Positions 45,473 to 57,400 of a DNA stretch of 64,000 bases are shown here, piece by piece (within the stretch, counting starts at the first letter, position 1; every line of letters starts with the position of its first letter). The position numbers were made by a program, and so were the translations under genes. Source of the stretch: Branchiostoma lanceolatum (taxonomy: Eukaryota; Chordata; Leptocardii; Amphioxiformes; Branchiostomatidae). Below the pieces are notes generated by a model, which did not search any database, was not told the origin of the DNA, and was given only the letters and a program-made list of their open reading frames with translations. The DNA is taken from the NCBI RefSeq assembly GCF_035083965.1, contig NC_089739.1, forward strand, positions 10,466,001 to 10,530,000, in the 5' to 3' direction.

Positions 45473-46101
45473 TCAGGCAAAAGTCTGCCACGCCACGCCC
45501 ACCATCAGAACCATATCATTGGTCACTTAGTGATAATCCAACTGTACCTGCTTGCATTTCTTACAAGAACCACTGGTGTTTCTACTACTAGTACTTGGAG
45601 TACTTTTCTACCGACCACAAAGTTTTATGTGGAAGAATAATTGCTGCTGATGAGAAAAATTAAGAGAATTTAGAAAATCCGCTTGATTACAAGAATTTGT
45701 CTAGAAATTTGATAAAATTTTAAGGATTGTAATGAATATATGAAAGGGTTTGAAATTATTCACTTTCTTAAAGGATTTAGTTGATACGTAAAATATTTCT
45801 ACATTTTCATACATATGTAAGTACACTTGATAGAAATATGTTGAAGAGTTGATTTTTAGGTCTTCTTTTGGTGTAGGTTTTTCTAGCCTTATATACACCG
45901 CAGAAAAAGATATACCATGATGATTTTCTTTCTATTTACTGAACTACTCTAAATGCAGTTATTCATAGTTTCGATGGTAAATTTAAGACTTATGCGCAGA
46001 GCGCTAAGCAGAATCTTTGAAGATGCTGAATCAATTTCTTCTGTACTTTCTGAGAAGCTTTTTTGCAACGGGGACATGTAAATTTTCTTCCATTGAGCTG
46101 G

Positions 46102-46107
46102 AATAAA
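46102..46107 (+). terminator. CTSB poly(A) signal
   Basis: AATAAA lies about 630 bp after the CTSB stop and is followed by a GT-rich stretch (agttgtgttgtttgc) at a typical downstream-element distance. Confidence 0.65.
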
Positions 46108-46615
46108 GAGCCTTAATCAAAAAGTTGTGTTGTTTGCTAATACATTAATTTGATACATGTATGTAAGATATGTAAGATCATCAATTAGGTGAAGCATGGT
46201 TCTTTTTCAAGCAGCTAGACAAGTGGTAGTGCAATACGGCTCGCGATAAGGGCCAAGCACAACCGGTCATCCCCTGCACTCATCTCGATGTTGGGGGTCT
46301 TTAACAAATCTAAAGCGGTCTTTTTAAAATGCAACATCAGTAATCCGACACTTTTTAGACGTTCAGATGTTCGAAATATATTTTGAAAGGCATTCATAAC
46401 ACATGTACAGTTTCGTTTTGATGTGTTGGCTGATACATGTACAGCCCACTTGTATTAGGAAGCATCAATAAAAGACTGGCAAAGATGACCAGTATAGAAG
46501 TGAGAGCTGAGAGGGTCCAAAAACATTATTTGCACTGTGAAAAAGGAAAACCCCAAAAGAAGAAAAGACATAATTTATTAAATACATTCTTAATTTATTT
46601 GTGCATAATAGACCA

Positions 46616-46745
46616 TTGCCGGTACTCTCCAAGTAGAGGTACCGGCAGAGGTGTTGGTTGGTGACATAAAGAAAACGGGACAAAATAGAAAGCCCGTCAA
46701 AAACCAGCCAGACCCACTCCTCTGCTTGGATAGTACCTTGCCGGG
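46616..46745. mobile_element. Roughly 130 bp TIR element (GGTACTNTCCAAGNAGAGG ends)
   Basis: The left segment ggtactctccaagtagagg and right segment cctctgcttggatagtacc are imperfect inverse copies, each bordered by a ttgccgg-like end. Target duplication is unclear. Confidence 0.55.
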
Positions 46746-47607
46746 ACTAATTATAATTATTAAAGCTTTTACCACCAAATGCTAGTATGTTAATCTTTCT
46801 ATTCAACTGATGTATTCCTAGCATGTTGATAATGTCAATCAAATTACCAACGTAAAGCAGTGGTATAATACAGGATATCCTTTAAATGGCCTTAATTTAC
46901 AAAAATAAATTAAGGAACTTCTTATCCGTTACCTTTTTTGTTTATTTTAGAACATATTTTAGAATGCTTTAGTCATTACCTTGTGTTTAAATATTTAGAA
47001 CTTAAGAATATTCCTGATGCTTCCGTTATAATGTAAACATCATTCTCTTCATTGACACAGGACGGTCGGACGGACGCCCAAGACGTCTGAGTTTCATTGT
47101 ATTTTTCCAGTGGTAACAATTAAATTATATTACTCTATTGCTGACCTGGACATAAAAAAACATGTGTAATATTTCAGTAATTGTTTCCAACCTAAGTCAT
47201 AACATTCTCCTCATCAAACACTTTTTAAGGGAATCTGTAAATTTTGTTATCATTGGCTCATCATCATCATCATTCATTACTTGGTTGAGAAAAAATTGCC
47301 ACAATGCAGCTGATTGTAAAACTATTGACGTTAATAATAGGTTATCAAAATTACAGAAATTTCAAGAATTATGAATTTATGCAAATCGTCTGCCAATTTT
47401 ACAGGAAACAAGGTTTTCAATATGTTGAATCAATTCCATAACAAATGTAGAACTTTAAAATAATGGAAGATCTTAATGTTTTTAAACTTTAATCGATTCC
47501 ATCCATTTCAAAATTGATCATTGCTGTCGCTAGTAGTAGTACATGTAAGTCCCATTCTAAGATGTTGAATTCCTTGGACATAGATTAAAGATTGTGAGAT
47601 TGTATTA

Positions 47608-50600
47608 TCAGTGCCAGTCCAGGTAGTGTTCATATATCCAGTGTATCTGCGTCCAGTATTGCCATGTCATAGCGGCTACCACCAGCACACATGACACATG
47701 TAGGGGTGAAAGGGTGGTCTGGATTGTGAGGGCGTTGTGCTTTGTCTCTGTCAGCTGTCGAATTGTTTCCACTATCTCCATGGTGACACTATAGGATGGG
47801 TCCTGCTGGGACATCTTGCTGAAAATCTGAAAAAAAAGCACAAAGCTGCATCACCTATTTTCAATAAATGGGACATAATTTGCATAGTTGATCACTATCT
47901 CCATGGTGACACTGTAGGATGGGTCCTGTAGCGACATCTTGCTGAAAATCTGGAAAAAAACAGCACAAAGCTGCATCACCTATTTTCAATAAATGGGACA
48001 TAATTTGCATAGTTGCTCACTATCTTCATGGTGACACTGTAGGATGGGTCCTGTGGGGACATCTTGCTGAAAATCTGCAAAAAAAGCACAAAGCTGCATC
48101 ACCTATTTTCAATAAATGGAACATAATTTGCATAGTTGATCACTATCTCCATGGTGAGACTGTAGGATGGGTCCTGTGGGGACATCTTGCTGAACATTTG
48201 CCAATAAAAGCACAAAGCTGCATCACCTATTTTCAATAAATGGGACATAATTTGCATACTTATGCCTTTCAACTAGGAAACGGATGTCTTTTATTGGTCT
48301 ACTTGCAATGTTCATTTAGAGTGCACATGATAGAACATACTATGTTTAATCCCCTCTTTCGTTTTAACATTTTGCATTAAATTTAGTTTAAATGATGTTC
48401 GTTGGGTGTATATTGAAAATGAAGAAAAATTCATTTCAAAGGTCAAAAGTGTACGATTTTCTGGAGTTTGTATTGACTTCCCTTGCAAAAACTATCTTAC
48501 AGAAAAAAAAACTTGAGAAACTTGCATGTTCAAAACTACTTTTTACCTCCTCACAAAAGGGCCTCATGATGCCCCTAAAGTTCTCCATGTTTGTTGCGTT
48601 GATCATCATCTTCACAGCCTCTCCCTTCCTGATCTTCACAACACCCTGGAACACTTTGGGGTTGTTGTAGCAACGGGCCAAGGTTGCTATGGCCATCACC
48701 TAGGCAACAGGAAAATGACTGAATCTGATTCAAAGTTATGGTTGACAAACATATTATAACTTTATATATCATCTAGTTTCAAGCTCAGCGAGACCAGTAT
48801 TAAAGAGTAGGTATGAACAATCAGAGGCCTGGACATACATGCCCAAAGTGTGGGCTTCTTCAAGTACAAACACTGTTAAGACAGATCAGAGCATTTTTAG
48901 GACACAAGCTTTTGAAAAGTGCAATTCTGCTTTTCAATAACCGACTATCATTTCACATAACATATCAAAATCGCGATCTTTCTCTAAAACTTGCCTTGCA
49001 TGTATTTTAGCCCCTCTAAAGAATAAGATAACTGAATGCTACCATTGCAGTCGAATTGAACATTGCACAACTCAAATCTTTTAGTCATTGTCAAAAATTG
49101 TCTTACCTGGGGTATAGCGCAGAAGTTGAAGACACTTTGGTTACGTAGCCTTGACATGTACTTCATTACATCAGGCACATGTAGCAGGGCATTCGTCACC
49201 AGCTCATTCAGACACCACAGGGCATTCTGGGACATCTCAGATTGTCTGAAGTCAGACAGCTTTTTGGCATATTTACTCCAAACCTGTAAAAAAGTAGAAA
49301 TACCTATTTCTCAATCATTTCTTCTTTCATAAACTATTTGTTCATTCATTTGATACCTTCTGCTACCACCTGTACTGGTGCTACCCAATCAGTCTTTAAA
49401 AAGTTAAGCCACATTCTTACCTCCTGCATTGAGATTCATGCCCTGGAAAAGTCCATTATAAAGATTATACAAATCATTCTGAGCTGTAAAACTCACTGAC
49501 AAAAACCAACCAATCACTGGGCTGAAAAACAATTAAAGAAATATTGACTAATCACCGGGCTGCTAGACTAAGAAAGACCAGCCAATCACTGGGCTGCAAT
49601 GACAAATGAGACCAACCAATCACTGGGCTGCAATGACAAGAAAGACCAACCAATCACTGGGCTGCAACACCAAACAATCACTAAGCTGCAAGACAAAAGA
49701 AATATCAACCAATCACAGACTGTACAGATAATTAAATCACCTGTCTTGGCCAGAACTCCCTCCCATCCACCTGGTCCTCCAAGTAGTCCCTGATGATGTT
49801 AGTTTTCTGTAGAAACAGACCCATGGAGTTGGCCAGGTCTGTATCTTCTCCCACCAACTGGTCCTCGAACTCTGACCCAGAGAACAGTCTGGATAGTCCG
49901 ATGCCTACCAGTCCCGCAACGTAGTGACAGTACTGCACAGAGCAAAAAAAAGTTGTCACAAAGTTTTCATAGCCTAAAATTTATCTGAAAACGAGGCTTT
50001 AATTTGCTGAATTCTGGGGAAACGTCAATGGTGTACTGCAATCCCTCTATAATACATTGTAAAATATAGAAAATATGAAAGAAAAGATGATGTCATAATA
50101 TCATATCAAGTTTATACTTTGTTCAAATGGAAAACATTTACCTATGTGAGATGATCTAATTTTAACTGTCTTCCTCAGAATTCAAGTGGCCAATTACAAT
50201 CGTCTATTTCAGGTGACATTATGGACATATGACATCAGTAACTGGTCATAGCTACTAGGAAAGCAAACTCAGAGTAAAAGATAATTGAGTTTTCCCAATC
50301 TGCACACAATGCTATTATTAGGCTCCTTCCCAGAGAGTTACATAATATAACAGCCCCAAATTTTCACATTTGACTTATGCTTAATGTTTATCAAGAATGT
50401 GTCGTCATTAGGATGAGAATAGGAACTTTTTAAACACACCATTTTTTAAAAAGGATATTTCCATCCTTCAGGTGTAAATGAGTACCTAGCTTCGGTTAGG
50501 GACGTCCCTCGGATAGGACGTTAAATAGAGGTCCCGTATTTGGGAAGAGCCACACCCTGCACACGTCAAAGAACACACCACACCTTTCGAAAAAGAGTAG

Positions 50601-53493
50601 GGGCATTCCCCAGTGTGCGATGGTCCAAACCTAATAGTCTGGTCAGTTGACATCTTGAATAGGTGATAGTCACCTGTTAATAAGTTTATGTCAGTCCTTC
50701 CACAAATGTGGTAAAACTGAATAAATAAATTAAAAAAGATAAATGAATAAATAAATAAGAATACCTTATCCCAGTCTGCCAGTGTATCAACATCACTTCT
50801 CTGTACAAACTCTGCCATGCCTGCCCCCATCCTTCTACAGATATCAGAGATCACTTCCTGGTACAGGGGCTTCAGCTTCCGGAACTCCTGAGAAATCTAA
50901 AAATACAACTTTTTTGTTAAAATTCCTTCGTTCTTTCCTTTGATATTCAAAATTTTCAAAAGGCATTCATCTAAAATGAAAGCAAATACGCACTTCCACT
51001 ATAAAACAAAACTGGCCATCAATTTATTCCTTTGGGTAAAGATAAAGGAAAAAGTTACTAGTACATAGAAATGTATCTTATGTCAGTATTGACAGACAAT
51101 CAACCGGATAGAAAGTCAGCATGTGATTCTCATGATGTTGTTCTCTTGAAGTATAGCATGTCACCAGAACCTAAGCCTTTGTCAAGAAACTTATGATGGA
51201 AGCTATTAGTACAAGGTTGAACAAGAACAATGCAGCATTTGTTGCCTGAACTAAATCCTCATTTAATGTAATGGGTGTACATAAACTCAGTGACATTACA
51301 GCTTTATATGATCCAAAGATTTCTCATTCCTGGTCTTGCATTTACAAGGCTTAGGCCACACCAATCTTATTTCTTGGTTAACAGATTTTTATTTTCGAAA
51401 AAAAAATTTCGAAAAAAAAAAATCATTCTTTTTCTAAAAATTTTTTTTTGGGAAAATAAAAATTTGTCAACCAAGAATTTAAATTAGTGTGGCCTTAAGT
51501 TAAAAGAAAACATTGCAACTCACAGTTGGGAAATCTTCGAGAACCATTTTGTCTTTCTCATTGCTGTCCATGAACCTCCATGCTGGGTCCTGTAGATAGG
51601 TGTAGAAATTATGCAGCATGTCCAGTTTGGTGTCCAGTGGAATGGTCATGTCATCTTCTACTGTGTCCAGGGCTCTCAGGACCAGGTAGAATATACACAC
51701 CGCATCTCTGGAAGAAAAGTTTGTAAAAATGCACATTATATTAAGATACTGTGTACAAAAATTAACTGCAATGACCTATAATACACTCAACACAAATAGT
51801 TTGGAAACTGAAGTTTTGTAAATTATATCTTAGTTATATGAAACTTTACTTTAAGTTCAGTAGAAAAAAAGGTGGAAAATTGGATTTCCAAGATGGCCGC
51901 CTTGAAATCCGGAAACTGAAGTACCCAATGTGAACTGACCAGTGTTGAATGTATACCAATTTATCAGTTTTATGGTACTATTAGTATCAGATTATATCAT
52001 AACCACTTGATTAGTTTATAATCCTTTTGCAATGATACCATATGTTTTGTGATCCTATGTTCAAGGACCAATTGCCAGAGCTGATTGTATGGGGTATGAG
52101 ACCCGCGGAGGCTGGTATAGCCTACTCGGAATCATTGTTGAGCAAGGGATAGAGTCACCCGCTGCATAGTCCAGAAATGCACCCGTCAGCAATGGATTGT
52201 ACTTCTGATCATCCTTTGAGAGCTGAGTTAGCCCTCCTTATGTAGCTTCGCTTCAGGCTTCTAGCTAGGATTTATAGCTAGACAAGGGGTCCAAAAATGG
52301 GGGTGAGGGGTGGTGATACTATGATGTGGGGGTTAGGTGTGTTCTAGTCTTATCATACTTTTGGCAGACCATTTTAAGCACTAAAAACTGCTTGTTCCTT
52401 CTCAGTGTCTCCCAATGGGGTCTATGGATTAACAATTTTCTAGCATTTCAATCAGTTTTCAGACTGTCCCAGTGTCTGGTATGACACTGTACAACAGTAA
52501 CCTGTGTCTGTAATTATCAGGGAAACAGGGGGTCCTCTGTGCGCGTCCAGCTGAAAAAGGGGGCGCCCAATTTCCTTGTTATTTTGGTATCATGCGTCCA
52601 ATTGACGCATTGACGCATGCCTAGCTAGAAGCCTGCTTTGCTTGGAGCTTGCTTGTCGGCTTTGCTGCGGGTCAGTGCAGTTGCTTGGGTTACTTTGGCA
52701 CCCAATCCCTTGGCCTACCACTTATGGTCATATGTGGTGGACTAACCTGAGGTCACCATCCAGAGCTTGAGTGACGGCGGCAAAACTGCGGCTGGTCTGG
52801 TTCAGGTACTGATAACAGGTGCGCATGCTCGGGCACATCTGGTCCTACAGAAATAAAAGGTTGAACATTTTAAGTTTTAGCTTATTGCAAGTTCTTGTCC
52901 GTAGGCTAATTGCAAGTGTAACAGTGCGGGTTCAAGCGCCTCCAACTGACCAGTCTAACTGGTCGCGACCTTTCAGCCTAGTGGTTAAGGCGTGCGTGCC
53001 TGTGATCTTGGCTGCTGGTTTCGGCGCGGGTTCGAATCTCGGTTGGGATTACTGACATTATAGTATTGACTCTACTCTACTCTACTCTACTCTTGGCTTA
53101 GCTCTACTCTACTCTACTCTACTCTACTCTACTCCACTCTACTCTACTCTACTCTACTCTACTCTACTCTACTCTACTCTAAGTTCTACTCTACTCTACT
53201 CTACTAGTACTCTACCCTATAAATGTGAAATCTTAGTACAATGTTACTTCACAGTAAAGTTGGAACGATTTTACCACTAAACAGCTTAAAGATGAACACT
53301 TAAGACCGTCCGACACAAGAGATGAAAGTATTTCGTTTAGAAAGGATTAATATTTTAGTACCAAGGCCATGACCGAAACACTACTCACGTAATGACATTT
53401 CGTCTGGACTGTTTCGCATCCTCCTAGCTTGAATTTCAGCAGCGAATAAATCTCTTCCGGGTGTCCCGCTAGCGCAGAACGCATGAGATCCAT
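47608..53493 (-). CDS. FDFT1: Squalene synthase (farnesyl-diphosphate farnesyltransferase)
   Basis: Eight minus-strand exons join in frame: 53493-53389, 52844-52747, 51707-51524, 50896-50765, 49932-49741, 49283-49107, 48699-48547, 47826-47608. They give 419 residues (human 417 as I recall). It condenses two farnesyl diphosphates to squalene with NADPH at the ER, the first committed sterol step (family knowledge). Visible hallmarks: the start [39 protein letters not shown]; the first Asp-rich motif [28 protein letters not shown]; the second Asp-rich motif in [44 protein letters not shown]; and a C-terminal hydrophobic anchor ([16 protein letters not shown]). All catalytic motifs are intact. 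The gene lies tail-to-tail with CTSB and head-to-head with RIOK3. Confidence 0.97.
47764..48260 (-). repeat. Tandem repeat (about 121 bp x 4) copying the FDFT1 last-exon acceptor
   Basis: The unit contains the first about 19 codons of the last FDFT1 exon ([18 protein letters not shown] on the minus strand), its acceptor, and intronic sequence ending tgggacataatttgcatag. Copies after the true exon have exon shards at about 47894-47947, 48018-48076 and 48140-48196. All three keep the reading frame open. Acceptor AG is kept in the first two extra copies (ttccag, ttgcag) and lost in the farthest (ggcaaatg). Confidence 0.9.
50465..50755 (+). mobile_element. tRNA-derived SINE, 5'-truncated, in FDFT1 intron
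   Basis: The copy starts within the body (tcaggtgtaaatgagtacct) and continues cttcggttagggacgtccc, acacctttcgaaaaagagta and gtgcgatggtccaaacc. It ends in an aataaataaat tail 10 bp from the FDFT1 donor at 50764 (opposite strand). Confidence 0.7.
51354..51494. mobile_element. 141 bp Harbinger-like MITE with TTA target duplication
   Basis: The ends GGCCACACCAATCTTATTTC and its inverse (ttaaattagtgtggcc) continue as tcttggttaacag / gtcaaccaaga and attttcg-rich centres, so nearly the whole element is a hairpin. TTA flanks both sides (51351-51353, 51495-51497). Fragments occur at 35406 and 41428. Confidence 0.85.
52250..52640 (+). repeat. Dispersed repeat family D, copy 3
   Basis: It has the same ordered phrases as 14420-14790: ggggtccaaaaatggggg, taggtgtgttctagtct, cagaccattttaagcac, gtcccagtgtctggtatga and catgcgtccaattgacgc. 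It lies in FDFT1 intron 2. Confidence 0.7.
52955..53055 (+). mobile_element. tRNA-like SINE head
   Basis: The A-box-like tagtggttaaggcgtgcgtg and B-box GGGTTCGAATCTC are correctly ordered and spaced. The segment runs straight into the (CTACT)n microsatellite, which could be the SINE tail. Confidence 0.55.
53066..53215. repeat. (CTACT)n pentanucleotide microsatellite
   Basis: The unit actct/ctact repeats about 25-30 times with few interruptions (ggcttag near 53094, aagttct near 53181). Confidence 0.95.
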
Positions 53494-54462
53494 TTTGGAT
53501 CGTCTTGCTGACTTTAGAAATGCAAAAAAGGGCCAAGAAACGCTGCTTTCTGCTTCCTAAACTTGGCTAGAAAGTCTGACCCATATGATGAGTAGAGGAA
53601 AACCTGGTTATCGGGTCTGCATTGTCATTGGTCGAAAATCCCACCTGAGGAAGTCTTGACCAATCAGAGACGCCGATAGGATAAGGTGATATAGAGCGCT
53701 CTTGTTCCCAGAAATCACCCTATTCGTAAAAATGCTTTGAGATGACAAACATTGGTTTATTTGAACGTATAGAACTTTGAGATATATCGTAGTTATTTTG
53801 AGTCCTTTAAAAAAGAGATATACGCCTTGAAAATTTGCGAACAAAGCAAAATACATGCAAAATCCTGGATACGAGTCTTACAGATGTAACCACTATAACG
53901 ATGAGATGTGACATATTTATATTTACTTAAATATTGCAAGACTATTTCTTATTTTTGATATTTTTGTTAGAAAAATTGTAAATTAAATAGTTTGAAGTTA
54001 AATTTTGGCCTTTTAGTCCAATGGTGATTATGCATTAAAAGGCACACTTCTTATTAATTTTAATTTCACCCTGTATCATAATGGTTGACTCCAAATTGAA
54101 ACGTCACACTGCCGCCATCTTGGCAGTTGCGCAAGGCGGAGAAATCTGCCTTCTGAAAAATTGTTTCCATTATTTCTATTTTTGGCTTCTTTTATGCTCA
54201 AACCTATTAGATCACCTTGTGCAATATATACCCAACCACCTGTAAGTCGCATCTCACTCATTATGGAAAAGGACTAAGAGATCTTTGGACGTTTTTTTCT
54301 CAGGTTTGTTACGACTGCCCTCCCCCTTTTGCTTCGGTTGCAAGTGCAGACTCGGCAAATTTTGTACATATTTTTTGCCAAACTGTGCGAATCGACAGCC
54401 TTTGTATACATTTTTGTACAGATTCTAGAGTGTATATATTGTAGAGAAAATATATCGAAACG
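53494..54462. promoter_or_regulatory. Divergent FDFT1/RIOK3 promoter region
   Basis: The spacer between the two start codons is 969 bp. On the FDFT1 side, ATTGG (53627-53631), ATCCCACCTG (53638-53647) and CCAAT (53660-53664) lie within 40 bp. SREBP half sites flanked by NF-Y (CCAAT) boxes are the known architecture of sterol-gene promoters, including human FDFT1. On the RIOK3 side, gccgccatcttgg (54111-54123) is a YY1-type site, a common housekeeping promoter element. No TATA box was chosen. Function is inferred. Confidence 0.5.
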
Positions 54463-57400
54463 ATGGAAGGTTCGGGTTTAGCGGTTCTAGAGCCTAGCCC
54501 GGTTGCAGGGCCCGTACCTGTTCCGGCGCCGGTTCCGACAACAAACGCCTGGACGGCCAGGAAAGCGGCGAGTACAAGTCCGTGGAACACTACTGGCCAA
54601 GCGCCGACGCCTTGCTCTCTCACGGATGTGATGAGCGAAGAACTGGCCAAGGAACTACACGAAGAAGAAAAGGGGACTTTCCAGAAGCTAGCTGTTGGCA
54701 GGTTTGTACATTTTGTTCTAGTAACGTTATGCTAAAATGCCATGTTATAATTTGTTTACGTGTCCTTATAGTGTTAACAATAATGAATATTTCATAAACA
54801 AAAACGAACAGCGATGGGTCCTAAAACTGTTTCACAACCAGCAACCACATGACATAATACACCAGTTCCTGTAAACCCGATATGTGTACTAGTAGCAAAT
54901 TTCACAGTACCAAAGAAATGATGAGTTTGTAGAATTATCTTTGAGTCCTCTGTTGAAATAATAATAGTACAGTTGTAACATAATTTGGTAACACAAGGTC
55001 ATGCTGAACACATCGAAGTTGAAAACTTCTTCCACGTAACCACATATGTATGCCAAGAAATTGGCAATTACTGACATGTATCGGGTCAAAGCAGACAGTA
55101 AAGTTTGGACCATCGCACCTCGGGACATGCCCTTGCTCTTTTTCGAAAGGTATAGTGGGTCCTTTAACGTGCTTGGGGTGTGGCTGTCCCCAAACACAGG
55201 AACTCCATTTAATGTCCTATCCGAGGGACCTCCCTAACCTAGGCTAGGTACTCATTTTATTAGACCTGAGCGAAGTGAGGAAAGTCGTGTAAAGAGCCTT
55301 TCCCAAGGACACAAGATCCGTGACAGGACTGAATTTGAACCGGGGTCAAACACATTGCCATTACGCCACGCGACCCCACCCGACCCCCAAAATACCACTG
55401 TTGTTGAAAAATTGAAAATTTACAGCCTCCTTTCCCCCCATGCATTCTAATTTGGTATTGTATCCTTTATTTCAGTGGTTCAGACTTCCTGACTGCCCAA
55501 ACAGATGACCTAGACGTCAGTGATGACCTTCTGCTAGCACAAATGTTACAGAGGGAGTTTGACCTTGAACATGACCAGATGCTGCGGATGGAAGAGAGGA
55601 AGGTCAACGGAGACAGCAGAGGTGAGCACCAAGTGTCGTTATCACTACCTACTAGGGGTGGATACCGGTTCGCTGGACCTGATTCGGACCTTTATAACAT
55701 CCAAGAACCGAGGCCCAAAAACCTGAAAGAAAAAATCTGAGTCCCCAAAAACCTGAACAAATAGAAATATATTTGTCTCTTTTGTTTGATAAAAAGTGTT
55801 AACAGTTTTGCAGGGCTCTCCCCAGAAATTTTTAGGGGAGTGGTGCTCCCATTTTTAAGAGAGTGCGCGAAGCGCCCTAAAGTCGCGCGCAGCGCGACCA
55901 GGAGGGGGGGAGAGGTTTGGAGAGGGGGGGGATTCCCCCCCTTTCGAAATTAGAAGCTATTGCATTTTGGCCATCTTAATTGCAATTTGAGGCCTTCTCC
56001 TGGAACTTGAGCTGTGAATCTTACAGAATAAAGAGACAGAAAATCTGTTGCATTTTGCCTTTATAAATTGCAATTGGAAGCTTTCTCCTGCAACTTAGGC
56101 TGTGAATGTTACAAACTAAAGATAGGATCAGAAGATCAAGCCCAAATTGTTTTAAATTATGATTAGGTTATTTTAAAAAAATTATTTTAAAAAAAAGTAA
56201 TGACTATTCATACAATTATGTAATGAATTTGAAATAAGAATTAGAAATTTATGCCAGTAGAACATTATTCATTAGTATAACGTTAGAGCACATTGCTATT
56301 TATTTAGTAAAATGCCCCGCCAAACTTCGTCCAATTCCACCTGGTTTGGAAGGGTATACCAGGAAAATTAACCGAATGTTGCCATCAGATCAGAAAATGC
56401 TTGGTTAATTTTTCAAAATCAATAATGTTACAATCACCCCAAAACTGCTCCAGTTATCGTCACAAAATTTGATCCATGCCGAAACTGTGTTAGGGGATTT
56501 CCCGCCATGTGATCACGTGATGTCTTGCATAAACCAATCAGAGCACATGTTTTCATGACGCCGACCAATCAGCGCTTAGATTCATGCATATCAATGAGTA
56601 AACAAGATGGCCGCCGGATTGCCGCTAGCGAGGGTAATTTGAAGTCAACCCCCGGCGTGAAATGCGACTTGTCTACGCTACCAAAGCAGAATTTTCACGG
56701 GAAAACAATGAAAGGAATAGATTCTCCGCCGAATGCGACCACAAATGACGGCAAATCGGGCAAATCACAACGTAGGGGCTGAAATGCTCGGCCGAAAATC
56801 GTGTTTTCCTTCACGTATTTTTGCTGGCTTTCTCTGATTGAGTCTTGAAAAAACAGGTTTTTAAGGAGATCAATGCATGTCACAGGCACCGATATCCATT
56901 GCTTGCAAGCATAACAATGACAAGAAACAAAGGAGTGTGATTACCCAACGGTAGGTGGCGTCCCCACGCCCGTAAGTACAATACAAAGCCAAACTTGTGG
57001 TGACTGTGTTACGATAATAATTTTCCGATTTCTCGGCAAAGTATGTAACTGTTATGTAGCGGTCGGGAGTTAATACTAGTCGGGAGTATCGACGCCGATC
57101 CAATTTTTCGCTATTTTTTATCTACAAAAATACAAAGAAAAGACCCTAAATTTGAAAATTTTGGGAGAGGCGCTGGGAATTTTGGGAGAGGCGCAGCGCC
57201 CTTGCACCATTGCATAGGGAAAGCCCTGGTTTTGAGTCTCCCCTCTGACAAAAAAGGCATTTAATTTAAATGTTACAATTATTTTAAATTTTAAAATAAG
57301 TGCAACATTCAAATAAAAGGCATTTGACTCCCAAAATAAGTGCAACATTCAAATAAAAAGCGAAATAATTCAAATATCAAACACAGGTTTATCTTGAAGT

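Larger units (their letters stand above)
45473..47607. other. CTSB 3' UTR and convergent spacer to FDFT1
   Basis: The first roughly 650 bp are CTSB 3' UTR. The remainder holds a small MITE (46616-46745) and AT-rich sequence. No other gene was recognised. Confidence 0.5.
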
